From an uncultured Bacteroidota bacterium (GTDB lineage: Bacteria > Bacteroidota > Bacteroidia > Flavobacteriales > Schleiferiaceae): a stretch of 64,000 nt of DNA. Positions 1-8,413 of this stretch are shown piece by piece (position 1 is the first letter of the stretch; every line of letters begins with the position of its first letter). The position numbers were made by a program, and so were the translations under genes. The stretch covers positions 1-64,000 of the forward strand of contig CAJXNI010000004.1 in the NCBI GenBank assembly GCA_913057235.1, given 5' to 3'. Under the pieces are notes generated by a model. The model saw nothing but the letters and a program-made list of their open reading frames with translations, was not told where the DNA came from and did not search any database.

Positions 1-934
1 GGATCTTCCCAATGGTTTGGAGTAGCTATCTCCCGCGTTTCATCGGTCATGCCAGAAGGGTACCAAGAAAGATAGGTAGGTATGCGCCCTCCCTAATTAA
101 CCACATCTCCGTAGCTGCCCAATACCATGGTATGGCTGTGCATATTTTGCAAATGCGGTGGTAAGCCCACAAGTATTCTGTGCTTAAAGCGATAAAGCCA
201 GGTATGACTTGGGATATAGCCCAATTGCTGGTCTAGCATCATGCGGCCTTCCCACAAGCAGTTCATCACTAGTGAAGAATCCACTTTATGCGCTTGTCCA
301 CCCTTACTGTAGGCCACAGAAAAGCCACCCGCTGTTTCCTGTATCTCGGTAATCTGGGCATTGAGGTTTAGCGAAATACCAGACCTCTGCCCTACCTGTT
401 TCAATAGCCATTGGTTAAAAGCAACAAGATTTAAACTTAATTCAGCGGTTTCCCAGGCGGCTATTATCTGTTTGGAATTTAAATAGTCGGGTCCTTTAGT
501 GAGCGGGCGCACCAAAAAATAGGGCTGCGACACCTAAGTAGCTTTGCCCCCACTTTTTAAGCCGTCTAAAAATAGCTCATTCACAATTTGATAGCGCTCA
601 TTGAGTTGATTGGGGGTCAGCATACTATCGGCCATAGCCAAGTACACAAAAGGCTTAGAGTACCACTGCTGCCAGGGTGCACTTGTACCGGTTATTTCTT
701 CTATTCCATCTGAAAAGGTAAGCGCCCCGGCTAAAATTTTACGGGCCGAATTGAAGCTCTTGTCTTTTACGTAGATAATTTCGGTGTGAATTTTACCCTC
801 ATTGCACAGGCTAACGCGTGATAGGAGGGGCGCTGGCCTTATCTAACACCTCAACTTGATACCCCTGCTTATGCATGGAGTGAAACCAGCATGCCCTGTA
901 GGCCGGCTCCCAAAACCAAAACTTTTTCTTTCAT
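1..934 (-). pseudogene. Decayed FAD-dependent oxidoreductase, partial at the window edge
   Basis: Reading from ATG at 934, the protein opens with a Rossmann dinucleotide-binding motif (VLVLGAGLQG) and then breaks. A stop follows near 871 and the frame must shift to continue with KQGYQVEVLDKA. A second shift in a C-rich run near 820 is needed to reach LSRVSLCNEGKIH, a stretch typical of one family of FAD-dependent oxidoreductases. In the last frame TAG stops lie at 534-536 and 90-92, yet homologous-looking sequence (YLSWYPSGMTDE) continues past the second stop. Two frameshifts plus two nonsense codons make it non-functional. The largest surviving open segment is 93-533. The 3' end lies outside the window. 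The original substrate cannot be told. Confidence 0.8.
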
Positions 935-974
935 GCTATACGCAAATTTACTGGTGCCATAGAGCTACCATTCA

Positions 975-1631
975 CTAAACCAATTTTAGAGCATCATCAA
1001 TAAAATGCATAAAAGGCATACCCTTTTGGTAAGCACCCTTAATGGTTTTCACCAGATTTTTAGAACAAAGTGTCTCATCTGATAAGGCATACATAATGGT
1101 AAAGTCTTTTTTGCGCAGCAGGTGAATAAAGGGGTGGTCTTTGGGATAATCTCTCGGGGCGGTTTTTAATTCAGCGCCATGAATTTCGCCAAAATACTTT
1201 TTGAAATCGGCCTGATCCACAATTTTTTGCAACTCCGCCCCGCGGGTGTCTACCAAATGTCTGATGGCCGCCAGTTGTTCTTTCTCAGGATGGTACACCC
1301 CGGCTCCGGCAAAACTGGCACCTGGCTCAATATTAATGAAGTACCCACAGTTACCCTCTCCCCGGTTAATCATAATGCCAAAGTTGTTCTTGTACAAGGG
1401 CTTATCGGGTTGAAACCTGCGGTTGTTGTTGATGCGTACCAGCGATTTCTTGGGATCTACCAGGGGCATGGTTTCCAACGTGGCAAAAGCATCGTGGAGG
1501 TTTTTGGCCAAATCAATCACCCGCTCCCTTTCCTCCTGGTACCATTTGCGGTTTTCATCCATCCACTCTTTGCTGTTGTGGGCGGCTAATTCTTTTAAAA
1601 ACTCCAGGGTTGAGGGTTGTAAAAGGGCCAT
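975..1631 (-). CDS. DUF2461 family protein
   Basis: A 218-residue protein matching DUF2461 (TIGR02453-type) over its whole length. It opens with a helical segment (FLKELAAHNSKEWMDENR), has the family-typical RINNNRRF and YKNNFGIMINRG segments in the middle, and PGASFAGAGVY after that. No signal peptide or membrane helix is visible, so it is probably cytoplasmic. The biochemical function of the family is unknown. The ATG lies 11 bases after the metG stop on the same strand, so it is probably cotranscribed with metG. The family is widespread in Bacteroidota and I see nothing unusual in this copy. Confidence 0.85.
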   Translation of the reverse strand: MALLQPSTLEFLKELAAHNSKEWMDENRKWYQEERERVIDLAKNLHDAFATLETMPLVDPKKSLVRINNNRRFQPDKPLYKNNFGIMINRGEGNCGYFINIEPGASFAGAGVYHPEKEQLAAIRHLVDTRGAELQKIVDQADFKKYFGEIHGAELKTAPRDYPKDHPFIHLLRKKDFTIMYALSDETLCSKNLVKTIKGAYQKGMPFMHFIDDALKLV

Positions 1632-1642
1632 AAAAATCTTTT

Positions 1643-3685
1643 TTAGCTAATGGTAGAACCAACTTCTGCTTCCTTAGCCACCGTTGCAAAGTGCAGGTTA
1701 CCACTGCGATCATCGGCCATTAAAATCATGCCTTCACTGGCAATGCCTTTAATCTTTCGGGGCTTAAGGTTGGCTAAAACTACCACCTTTTGGCCAATAA
1801 TTTCATCGGGGTTAAAAAACTGGCTAATGCCTGAAACTATGGTGCGCTTTTCAAAACCTAAATTTACCTCTAGCTTAAGTAACTTGCTGGTTTTGGGTAC
1901 TTTCTGGGCTTGGGTGATTTCACCCACCCGCAAATCCATTTTGGTGAAATCATCAAAACTGGCCGGTTCTTTTGAGGGCGCGTATTGGGCGGCTGCGTTG
2001 GCCTTTCGGCTGGCCTCTAACTTTTCGCGTTGGGCTTCTATAGCCGCATCTTCAATTTTTTGAAATAGCAAAGCTCCTTTCTCTACGGTATGACCCGGTA
2101 TCAATAGCTCTTGCTGCTCCAGTTGGCCCCAATTTAGTAAGGGCAGGTTGAGGTAGGTTCTAAGCTTAGCCGCACTGTGCGGTAAAAAGGGCTCCATAAG
2201 TTGAGACAACTGCGCGGCTACCTGAGCCGCTACGTACATCACGGTTTGGGTGCGCTCTGGGTTGGTTTTCACCGATTTCCAGGGCTCTTCTTCGGCCAAG
2301 TATTTGTTTCCTGCGCGGGCCAATTGCATTAAGGCAGTTTGGGCTTCGCGAAAGCGGAATTTACCAAGAGCTTCTCCGATAAGATTAGGCGCCTGCGTAA
2401 GGTTTTGCAGCACTTCTTGGTCTTGTGCTTGCAAGGTATCTGGGGCCGGAATTTTACCCTGATAGTACTTTTGCATCAACACCAACACCCGGTTTACAAA
2501 GTTGCCTAGAATGGCCACTAGCTCATTATTATTGCGACTTTGAAAGTCTTTCCAGGTGAAGTCATTGTCTTTGGTTTCGGGTGCGTTGGCGCACAAGGCG
2601 TAGCGCAGAGCGTCTTGCTGGTTGGGGAAATCTTCTAAATACTCATGCAGCCACACGGCCCAGTTGCGGCTGGTGGAAATCTTTTGTCCTTCCAGATTTA
2701 AGAACTCATTGGCGGGTACGGCATCCGGCAAATGGTAGCCACCGTGCTCCATTAAAAGGGCGGGAAAAATTATGCAGTGAAAAACTATATTGTCTTTGCC
2801 AATAAAGTGCACCAGTTGGGTGTCATCACTTTGCCAGTATTTGGTCCAATCATCCCCTACCAACTCTTTGGTAGCCGAAATGTAGCCAATAGGCGCATCA
2901 AACCAAACGTAGAGCACTTTGCCCTCGGCATCTTTCAAGGGTACTTGTATGCCCCAATCTAAGTCACGGGTCATACTGCGCGCCTGCAGACCGTCACCAG
3001 AGTCTAACCAACTCATGCATTGCCCGTACACATTGGGTTTCCAGTTTTTATGCGCCTGAATGTAATTTCTAATTTTTCCGGAAAGGTGATTCAAGGGTAA
3101 AAACCAATGTTTGGTTTCCTTCTTCACCGGGGCACTTCCGCTTAAGCGCGATTTTGGATTAATTAACTCATTGGCGCTGAGCGTAGAGCCACAGTTCTCA
3201 CATTGATCTCCGTAGGCTTCCTCAAAACCGCAGTTGGGGCATTGCCCTACAATAAATCGGTCGGCTAAAAACTGCTGGGCTTCCGGGTCAAAATATTGCT
3301 CGGTGGTTTGCTCTTCAAAAGCGCCCTGCTCATGCAGCTTCAGAAAAAAATCCTGGGCGGTTTTATGATGCACCTCTTTGCTGGTGCGCGAAAAAATATC
3401 AAAGTCAATCCCAAAGTCTTTAAAGGCCTGGTCAATAATACCGTGGTAGCGGTCTACCACCTCCTGTGGAGAAATACCTTCTTTTTGCGCCTTAATATTA
3501 ATGGCTGCCCCGTGTTCATCGGTACCGCAAATGAATTTTACGTCTTTTTGATTTTGCCTCAAAAACCGCACGTAAATATCTGCCGGAAGGTAACAACCGG
3601 CCAGATGGCCAATGTGCACCGGGCCATTGGCATACGGGAGGGCTGCGGTAACGGTATAGCGCTTGGGGTCTTGCATTAAGCTCAT
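1643..3685 (-). CDS. metG: Methionyl-tRNA synthetase with C-terminal tRNA-binding domain
   Basis: Charges initiator and elongator tRNA-Met with methionine in the cytoplasm. From ATG at 3685 (680 residues) the class I signature HIGH is at 24-27. A zinc knuckle with four cysteines (CPNC...CENC) starts near 149, and the KMSKS loop is present as KISTS near 335-339. The last ~110 residues (from FDDFTKMDLRVGEI) form an EMAP-II/Trbp-like OB-fold that helps hold tRNA and dimerise the enzyme, as in many bacterial MetG. The longer frame from TTG at 3700 is rejected because that TTG lies inside the likely -7 box TACCTTTG. ATG at 3676 is also possible. DUF2461 follows 11 bases downstream. Confidence 0.97.
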   Translation of the reverse strand: MSLMQDPKRYTVTAALPYANGPVHIGHLAGCYLPADIYVRFLRQNQKDVKFICGTDEHGAAINIKAQKEGISPQEVVDRYHGIIDQAFKDFGIDFDIFSRTSKEVHHKTAQDFFLKLHEQGAFEEQTTEQYFDPEAQQFLADRFIVGQCPNCGFEEAYGDQCENCGSTLSANELINPKSRLSGSAPVKKETKHWFLPLNHLSGKIRNYIQAHKNWKPNVYGQCMSWLDSGDGLQARSMTRDLDWGIQVPLKDAEGKVLYVWFDAPIGYISATKELVGDDWTKYWQSDDTQLVHFIGKDNIVFHCIIFPALLMEHGGYHLPDAVPANEFLNLEGQKISTSRNWAVWLHEYLEDFPNQQDALRYALCANAPETKDNDFTWKDFQSRNNNELVAILGNFVNRVLVLMQKYYQGKIPAPDTLQAQDQEVLQNLTQAPNLIGEALGKFRFREAQTALMQLARAGNKYLAEEEPWKSVKTNPERTQTVMYVAAQVAAQLSQLMEPFLPHSAAKLRTYLNLPLLNWGQLEQQELLIPGHTVEKGALLFQKIEDAAIEAQREKLEASRKANAAAQYAPSKEPASFDDFTKMDLRVGEITQAQKVPKTSKLLKLEVNLGFEKRTIVSGISQFFNPDEIIGQKVVVLANLKPRKIKGIASEGMILMADDRSGNLHFATVAKEAEVGSTIS

Positions 3686-3697
3686 TTTTTGAAGCGC

Positions 3698-3705
3698 CAA
3701 AGGTA
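3698..3705 (-). promoter_or_regulatory. Probable metG proximal -7 box (TACCTTTG)
   Basis: The minus strand reads TACCTTTG, an exact match to the Bacteroidota -7 consensus TAnnTTTG, 12 bases before ATG 3685. No clear -33 TTG lies at the expected distance. A dyad CCTAAG-N6-CTTAGG at 3723-3740 occupies that region instead. Confidence 0.5.
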
Positions 3706-3742
3706 TTTAAAATGTAGGGAGTCCTAAGCGGTGCCTTAGGGG

Positions 3743-3750
3743 CAAAACTA
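3743..3750 (-). promoter_or_regulatory. Possible second metG -7 box (TAGTTTTG)
   Basis: A second exact TAnnTTTG match on the minus strand, 38 bases upstream of the first. A transcript from here would begin close to or inside the CCTAAG/CTTAGG dyad at 3723-3740. No -33 element was recognised. Confidence 0.35.
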
Positions 3751-3886
3751 GTTTCATACCTCTAAAACGTGTAGCTGAATCCAATGGTTGTATCAAAAGC
3801 TTACAAATCCATGGGTTTCATCAAATATTTGTCAATCATAATTCTCCTCAAATTTCAGCGGCTGAATTAGGCCTTTAGATACTTTT

Positions 3887-3916
3887 ACCAAGCTTCTGCT
3901 GTTGCAGAAGCTTGGT
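3887..3916 (+). promoter_or_regulatory. Perfect 13-bp inverted repeat before a T9SS-protein gene
   Basis: ACCAAGCTTCTGC (3887-3899) and its exact complement (3904-3916) are separated by TGTT and followed by TTT. As RNA this is a strong hairpin with a short U-tract; as DNA it is a 30-bp operator-like dyad. It lies 23 bases before ATG 3939, and the near-consensus -7 box TACTTTTA (3880-3887) abuts it. No plus-strand gene ends upstream, so it is not an ordinary 3' terminator. Confidence 0.7.
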
Positions 3917-3938
3917 TTTAAACCTAAAAAACTTTCAA

Positions 3939-5486
3939 ATGCAAAAAATACTTTTACCATTAGCCTTTTGTATTACGGTTTTGGTTCACGGTCAAGAACA
4001 AATGCGCGTAATTAAAAGCCCTGGTTCACTTTTCACAGGTAGCCTCAGCTTGGTGGCAGACTCATCTCATCTTTATTTTAATGTATTTGAAGGTGATTTT
4101 GCTTTTGAAGAAGGTGTTAAAGCACAATGGCTGTACAAATTAGATCATAATCTAAATACTAAAGATAGCCTTGATTTAACCCCGTTTTTAAATTTGGTAA
4201 ATCAAGAATATGCCCGTTTTCATGATTTAAAGTTACACGGCAATTACTTGTATTGTCTGATAGAAATACAAAGCTCCCAACCTAAAGGAATTTGCACTTA
4301 CACCTTTAGAACCAGCCTCCTTAAACTAGATACTAACCTAAATTTTATAAGCTCAACAGAGTTTGAAAATGACTCCACCTATTTTTCGTTTTACACCATG
4401 GACTTTGATAGTTTGGGTAACATTTATTTAGGGGGCCGGGCAGGCCATTGCGATAGTGGCGTAGCCAAGGCGGTAGTAAAAGTTTACCCCAACAAAACAA
4501 CTTACAAACTCTCCTATTTAAATGCGCTACCAAACAACGCCAGAGCAGGGTATTTACAAACCATACACTTTTTTAGGGACAAAATAGTAGCCGGTACGGC
4601 TCCGTTTAATTCCGCTCAGCGAAATTCTACTCTTGTAATAGACACTGCGCTTAATCTATTAAACATGGGCTCTGTCAATATTAGCGGGTTAACCTCCATA
4701 GCATTTTTTAGGCCTTATCAACAGTATCTTAATTATAAGTCTAGCGAAATTCATATTCTGGGTATAACCACTAGTTTTATTGTATCTCCTACTGGTGACC
4801 CAAACTACTTTAACCTTGGTTTTTCAGTATTAGACACCGGTTATAATGTCACCACTGTTGACACACTACCTTTAGTTGGCCATATCACAAAAACCAATAC
4901 GATAAGGCCTTTCCCGTCTTTAAATCCACGGTCAGGAATCGATTATAAAACCCCAGATAGCTTAATAATTGCTATTGATCATAGCGCTACAATCTATTTA
5001 AGCTATGGCGAACAGGATACCAATACCTTTAGCCTCTACAATTACAACCTACGCACCAAAACCCTCAATTGGCGCAAGCAAATAACCACCGGGCTTACCA
5101 ATGGCCACCACAGCGTTGCGGCTCTACCCGGTAACCGCTATGCCCTTACCTTTAACCAATACAATTGGCGTGATTTTACGGAGCCCAATCTCTCTTTGCA
5201 CATTTGGATTTTAAATGGTGCGGGAGATATTATTAACACCAAAGAATATCAGCAAAAGCTACCGCAATGGGCGGTTTACCCCAACCCCGCTGTTAATGCC
5301 TTAAGCCTACCTAGTGCGGCTACTAAAAAGGAAGCGTTGGCCTACGTGATTTATAACAATGCCGGTGCAAAAATCAAAGAAGGTGTTTTGGAGAAAGGCC
5401 AAACTCTTATTTCCGTAGATCATTTACCCGCAGGCAGCTATGTTTTACAAAGCCCCAAGGGTACAGCCCGTTTTATAAAGCAGTAG
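3939..5486 (+). CDS. Secreted protein with T9SS type A sorting domain
   Basis: A 515-residue exported protein of unknown activity. Starting at ATG 3939 gives a clean Sec signal peptide (MQKILLPLAFCITVLVHGQ); the longer frame from TTG 3912 adds residues that do not fit and starts inside the inverted repeat. The middle ~420 residues look like irregular beta-rich repeats (NIYLGGRAG, IIAIDHSATIYLSYG), possibly a propeller, but no catalytic motif is recognised. The last ~70 residues form a type A C-terminal domain, starting WAVYPNPAVNALSLP and ending in a short basic tail (ARFIKQ). Such domains direct export through T9SS and cleavage or anchoring at the cell surface. The gene stands alone between divergent metG and the downstream hydrolase. 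Confidence 0.85.
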   Translation: MQKILLPLAFCITVLVHGQEQMRVIKSPGSLFTGSLSLVADSSHLYFNVFEGDFAFEEGVKAQWLYKLDHNLNTKDSLDLTPFLNLVNQEYARFHDLKLHGNYLYCLIEIQSSQPKGICTYTFRTSLLKLDTNLNFISSTEFENDSTYFSFYTMDFDSLGNIYLGGRAGHCDSGVAKAVVKVYPNKTTYKLSYLNALPNNARAGYLQTIHFFRDKIVAGTAPFNSAQRNSTLVIDTALNLLNMGSVNISGLTSIAFFRPYQQYLNYKSSEIHILGITTSFIVSPTGDPNYFNLGFSVLDTGYNVTTVDTLPLVGHITKTNTIRPFPSLNPRSGIDYKTPDSLIIAIDHSATIYLSYGEQDTNTFSLYNYNLRTKTLNWRKQITTGLTNGHHSVAALPGNRYALTFNQYNWRDFTEPNLSLHIWILNGAGDIINTKEYQQKLPQWAVYPNPAVNALSLPSAATKKEALAYVIYNNAGAKIKEGVLEKGQTLISVDHLPAGSYVLQSPKGTARFIKQ

Positions 5487-5545
5487 CGCTATTTACCACC
5501 TGACCCTTTCGGGCGAAAGCCCCCTTCCAATTAGCGTGGGCTTGG

Positions 5546-5553
5546 TACCTTTG
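5546..5553 (+). promoter_or_regulatory. -7 box TACCTTTG for the alpha/beta hydrolase gene
   Basis: An exact TAnnTTTG match followed by C, 20 bases before ATG 5574. It implies a leader of about 15 bases and transcription independent of the upstream gene. Confidence 0.6.
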
Positions 5554-5573
5554 CTATTGCTTAAAAACACACC

Positions 5574-6335
5574 ATGAAATTACACAGCACGGTAAAGGGC
5601 AACGGTCCCCATTTAATAATCATGCACGGGGTTTTTGGAATGAGTGATAACTGGAGCAGCTTGGGCCGTAAATGGTCTGAAGAGTTTACCGTGCATTTGC
5701 TGGATATGCGTAATCACGGGCGCAGCCCCCACAGTGATGTATTTAGCTATGAGGCTATGGCCGATGATTTGTTGGAGTACTTAGACGATCACCAGATTGA
5801 AAAACCCTATTTGCTGGGCCACAGCATGGGTGGTAAAGTGGCCATGCTTTTTGCGGTATATCATCCCGAAAGGGTTGGCAAAATGGTGGTAGCCGATATT
5901 GCCCCTAAAGCCTACAAACCCCATCACCAGGATGTACTGGAAGCATTGCATGGCCTTAGATTAGATGAGATTCAATCGCGCGGTGAGGCGGAGGAGAAAT
6001 TCTCAAAGAAACTGGATGAAGGCACCCGACAGTTTTTATTAAAAAGCCTGTACTGGAAAGAAAAAGATCAAATGGCCTGGCGCTTTAATTTGAAGGCCAT
6101 TTCGGCCTCCATAACCCAGGTGGGTGAGGCTTTACCCCCCAACGCCTTTTTTGATGGGCCCACCCTTTTTGTACGTGGTGGGGCCAGTAATTATATTCAG
6201 GATGAAGATTTGGGCGAAATTCACAATCACTTTCCAGAAGCTACTTTGGAGACCATTGCTGAGGCCGGCCATTGGCTGCACGCTCAAAAGCCTAAGGAGT
6301 TTTTTGCGGTAGTGAATGATTTTTTAAGCGCTTAA
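5574..6335 (+). CDS. Alpha/beta-hydrolase fold esterase (YbfF-like)
   Basis: A 253-residue cytoplasmic hydrolase without signal peptide. It has the oxyanion HG dipeptide (IIMHGVFGMSDNW, near 17), the nucleophile elbow GHSMGG with Ser84, and a C-terminal His233 in AGHWLHAQKP. The acid is probably Asp108 (VVADIAPKAY), where YbfF-type esterases place it after strand 6. The family hydrolyses short acyl esters or thioesters and the physiological substrate is unknown. The last 12 bases overlap the 3' end of murI on the opposite strand, so the two transcripts are antisense to each other at their ends. Confidence 0.88.
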   Translation: MKLHSTVKGNGPHLIIMHGVFGMSDNWSSLGRKWSEEFTVHLLDMRNHGRSPHSDVFSYEAMADDLLEYLDDHQIEKPYLLGHSMGGKVAMLFAVYHPERVGKMVVADIAPKAYKPHHQDVLEALHGLRLDEIQSRGEAEEKFSKKLDEGTRQFLLKSLYWKEKDQMAWRFNLKAISASITQVGEALPPNAFFDGPTLFVRGGASNYIQDEDLGEIHNHFPEATLETIAEAGHWLHAQKPKEFFAVVNDFLSA

Positions 6336-7118
6336 AATTTGCTCTCTCAGCTTAATCCGCTGGCCAAAAAACAGTTTGCTCACTTGGCTAAAGGCAGGCG
6401 TTTTTTCCGACACAAAAAATTGGTAACTAGGATCTGACGAAGCATTTAAGAGTCCTTTTTGATGTAGGATATCTTTTAAAGCGCGGGCCACCCAGGTACT
6501 GGAATTAATGATTTCTACCTGCCCCTTAAAAAAGGCGCCAATTTCTGCCTGCAAAAGCGGGTAATGGGTGCAGCCCAAAATCAGGGCATCGGGTTGGCCT
6601 ATGGCCTCATCAGTGAGGTAGCGGGCAATTAAGCCCCGGCTTATTTCGGTATTGTTAAAGCCTTCCTCCACAATGGGTGCCAACAAAGGCGTGGCTTTAA
6701 GTACCACTTCTAATTCTGGGTTTAAAGCCTGCAAACGCTTAGCATACACCTTTGACTTAGTGGTGGCCCGCGTGGCAATAACGCCTACTTTTTTAAAATT
6801 GCGCTGCGCTACCTTTTCCACCACCGGGTCAATAACGTTAACCATAAAAAGATTGGGAAACTTCTTTTGTAAGGACCGGTAGGCTACTGCCGATGCCGAG
6901 TTACAGGCAATAACTACCGCTTTACAATCTTGCTCTTGCAGGAATTGGGTAATGCGGGTAGCATACTCCAGAATGGTTTTCTTAGACTTATCACCGTAAG
7001 GCGCATGGCGGGTATCACCAAAATAAATGAATGACTCTTGGGGTAATACCTCCTTAATGGCTGAAGCTACGGTAAGACCACCCACGCCCGAATCAAAAAT
7101 ACCAATAGGTCTTTGCAT
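6324..7118 (-). CDS. murI: Glutamate racemase
   Basis: Interconverts L- and D-glutamate, supplying D-Glu for peptidoglycan stem peptides. The 264-residue length is normal. The two catalytic cysteines are Cys72 in VIACNSAS and Cys183 in LILGCTHYP, with His185 following. The N-terminal IGIFDSGVGGLTV (Asp9, Ser10) and the YFGDTRHAPYG loop bind substrate. It sits downstream of the skp pair on the same strand, but a strong terminator (7169-7198) separates them, so it needs its own promoter. A weak TAATTTTA at 7126-7133 on the minus strand is the only candidate. Confidence 0.96.
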   Translation of the reverse strand: MQRPIGIFDSGVGGLTVASAIKEVLPQESFIYFGDTRHAPYGDKSKKTILEYATRITQFLQEQDCKAVVIACNSASAVAYRSLQKKFPNLFMVNVIDPVVEKVAQRNFKKVGVIATRATTKSKVYAKRLQALNPELEVVLKATPLLAPIVEEGFNNTEISRGLIARYLTDEAIGQPDALILGCTHYPLLQAEIGAFFKGQVEIINSSTWVARALKDILHQKGLLNASSDPSYQFFVSEKTPAFSQVSKLFFGQRIKLREQILSA

Positions 7119-7168
7119 AGGCTGGTAAAATTACAGTAAACTAGCTGAGGGCCTATTGGGTTGCGGTC

Positions 7169-7198
7169 AAAAAAAAAAACCGTTTCACAAGGAAACGG
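7169..7198 (-). terminator. Strong rho-independent terminator after the second skp gene
   Basis: On the minus strand CCGTTTC, a 5-base loop and GAAACGG are followed by 11 U (A-run 7169-7179 on the plus strand). It ends the bamA-skp-skp transcription unit 22 bases after the second skp stop. Confidence 0.92.
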
Positions 7199-7220
7199 CT
7201 TCTTACGCTTTTCAGACTTA

Positions 7221-7793
7221 TTAATTACCCGTGTTGGTAGGAGTAGGTGTGCCGGTTAAGCCTAATTTTTTCTTCACCAATGGCATAATATCCACGCCAT
7301 TTTCGGCAAAAATAACTACCCCTTTACTGGGCGAGCTATCTAAAATATAGGTGAAGCCATTTTCACGGGCTACCTCTTTTACCGCTTTAGTAGCTTTTTC
7401 AATTACCGGGGTAAGTAGCTCTACCTGCTTTTGCTGCAAATCTTGCTGTGCGCCTTGGCTGTATTCCTGTATGCGCTGCTGCAATTGCTGTAGCTCCTGA
7501 GTTTTTGACTCCTTTGCCAATTTGGTCATCATGGCTTCATTGGAGCGGAACTCTGAAATCTTGGTTTGCAGCTCGGTTTCCATATCACCCAGGTCTTTCT
7601 CCAACTGACGGCCGTAAGCCTCTAATTCTTTCTGGGCTTGCTTGGTCTCAGGCATCATTTGTAAAAGAGCATCGGCATTAATATGGCCTATCTTTTCAGT
7701 TTTACTGCCATTGGTTTCACCCGTTTGAGCCGAAACGGTAAAGGCGCCAAAGAGAGCCATACATAGGGTTAAAAGGGCTACTTGCTTCTTCAT
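7221..7793 (-). CDS. OmpH/Skp family periplasmic chaperone (second copy)
   Basis: A 190-residue periplasmic chaperone predicted to hold unfolded outer-membrane proteins for BamA. It has a Sec signal peptide (MKKQVALLTLCMALFGAFTVSAQ), the Skp opening (IGHINADALLQMMPETKQA) and a long Gln/Glu/Lys-rich coiled coil (about 55-125) forming the tentacles. The closing strand segment is FTYILDSSPSKGVVIF. A short Gly/Thr/Pro-rich tail (TGTPTPTNTGN) follows. It lies 14 bases downstream of a paralogous skp gene. The tandem pair after bamA is common in Bacteroidota and suggests hetero-oligomers or divided client sets. Confidence 0.9.
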   Translation of the reverse strand: MKKQVALLTLCMALFGAFTVSAQTGETNGSKTEKIGHINADALLQMMPETKQAQKELEAYGRQLEKDLGDMETELQTKISEFRSNEAMMTKLAKESKTQELQQLQQRIQEYSQGAQQDLQQKQVELLTPVIEKATKAVKEVARENGFTYILDSSPSKGVVIFAENGVDIMPLVKKKLGLTGTPTPTNTGN

Positions 7794-7807
7794 TTTTCTT
7801 GGTTTAA

Positions 7808-8326
7808 TTAGTTGCTATTACTATTTAGTTTGTCTAATACTTCGTCACTGATATCTACGCGCTCGCTAATATACAAGGTTACCAGTCCGCTGCCTTTATC
7901 AAAAACCGCATCCAGGTTTTTTCTTCGTGCAACCTCTTGTACGGCATTGTAAATTTTGTCTTGTATAGGTTTTATAAGCTCTTGCCGCTTGGTGTATATT
8001 TTACCTTTGGCCCCAAAATAAAGCTGCTGCTTTTGCTTAGCTTCTTCTTCTTTTTCCTTTATGGCCTTTAGGCGCTCCTCTTTCATCTCTTCCGTAAGCA
8101 AAACCTTCTCAGCCTCATAATCGGCCCGCATGGCGTTAGCCTCACTCATTAAAGATTCAATTTCACTTTCCCAAGTGCGGCTCAATTGATCAAGCTGTTG
8201 TTGGGCTTGTGCGTAATCTGGTATTTGGGTTAAAACTTTCTCCGTGTCAACTATGCCAAAACGTTGGGCTTGGGCCGAAAAACCAAAAACCAGACCAAAA
8301 AAAAGTGAAAAAGCTTTTTTTAACAT
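7808..8326 (-). CDS. OmpH/Skp family periplasmic chaperone (first copy)
   Basis: A 172-residue paralog of the next gene, with a signal peptide (MLKKAFSLFFGLVFGFSAQAQ), the Skp core opening RFGIVDTEKVLTQIPDYAQA, and a charged coiled coil (about 40-115, rich in EEMKEERLKAIKEKEEE). It closes with LDAVFDKGSGLVTLYISE. Unlike the second copy it has no Pro/Thr tail. It lies 70 bases after bamA and has its own likely promoter (8383-8413), so chaperone synthesis may be boosted over the upstream bamA operon. Predicted role: preventing aggregation of beta-barrel proteins in the periplasm. Confidence 0.9.
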   Translation of the reverse strand: MLKKAFSLFFGLVFGFSAQAQRFGIVDTEKVLTQIPDYAQAQQQLDQLSRTWESEIESLMSEANAMRADYEAEKVLLTEEMKEERLKAIKEKEEEAKQKQQLYFGAKGKIYTKRQELIKPIQDKIYNAVQEVARRKNLDAVFDKGSGLVTLYISERVDISDEVLDKLNSNSN

Positions 8327-8382
8327 AAGTGTTTGTTTTCTGGGCCTTTGCGTTTTCCTTTAGCATAAATTAAAAACGCTGG

Positions 8383-8413
8383 CAAAATTAATTTTTTCAA
8401 AATTGCTGACCAA
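8383..8413 (-). promoter_or_regulatory. Bacteroidota-type promoter for the skp pair
   Basis: On the minus strand TTG (8411-8413) is followed after 20 bases by TAATTTTG (8383-8390), matching the -33/-7 architecture. It is the best-spaced promoter in the window. Its -33 part lies inside the bamA 3' end, and it gives a leader of about 50 bases to ATG 8326. Confidence 0.65.

Noticed and set aside
3686-3700. Extended metG start at TTG 3700
   Set aside because: The TTG lies inside the exact -7 box TACCTTTG and the extra residues are not family-like.
5506-5519. CTTTC-GGGC-GAAAG hairpin after the T9SS cargo gene as terminator
   Set aside because: The stem is only 5 bp and no U-tract follows.
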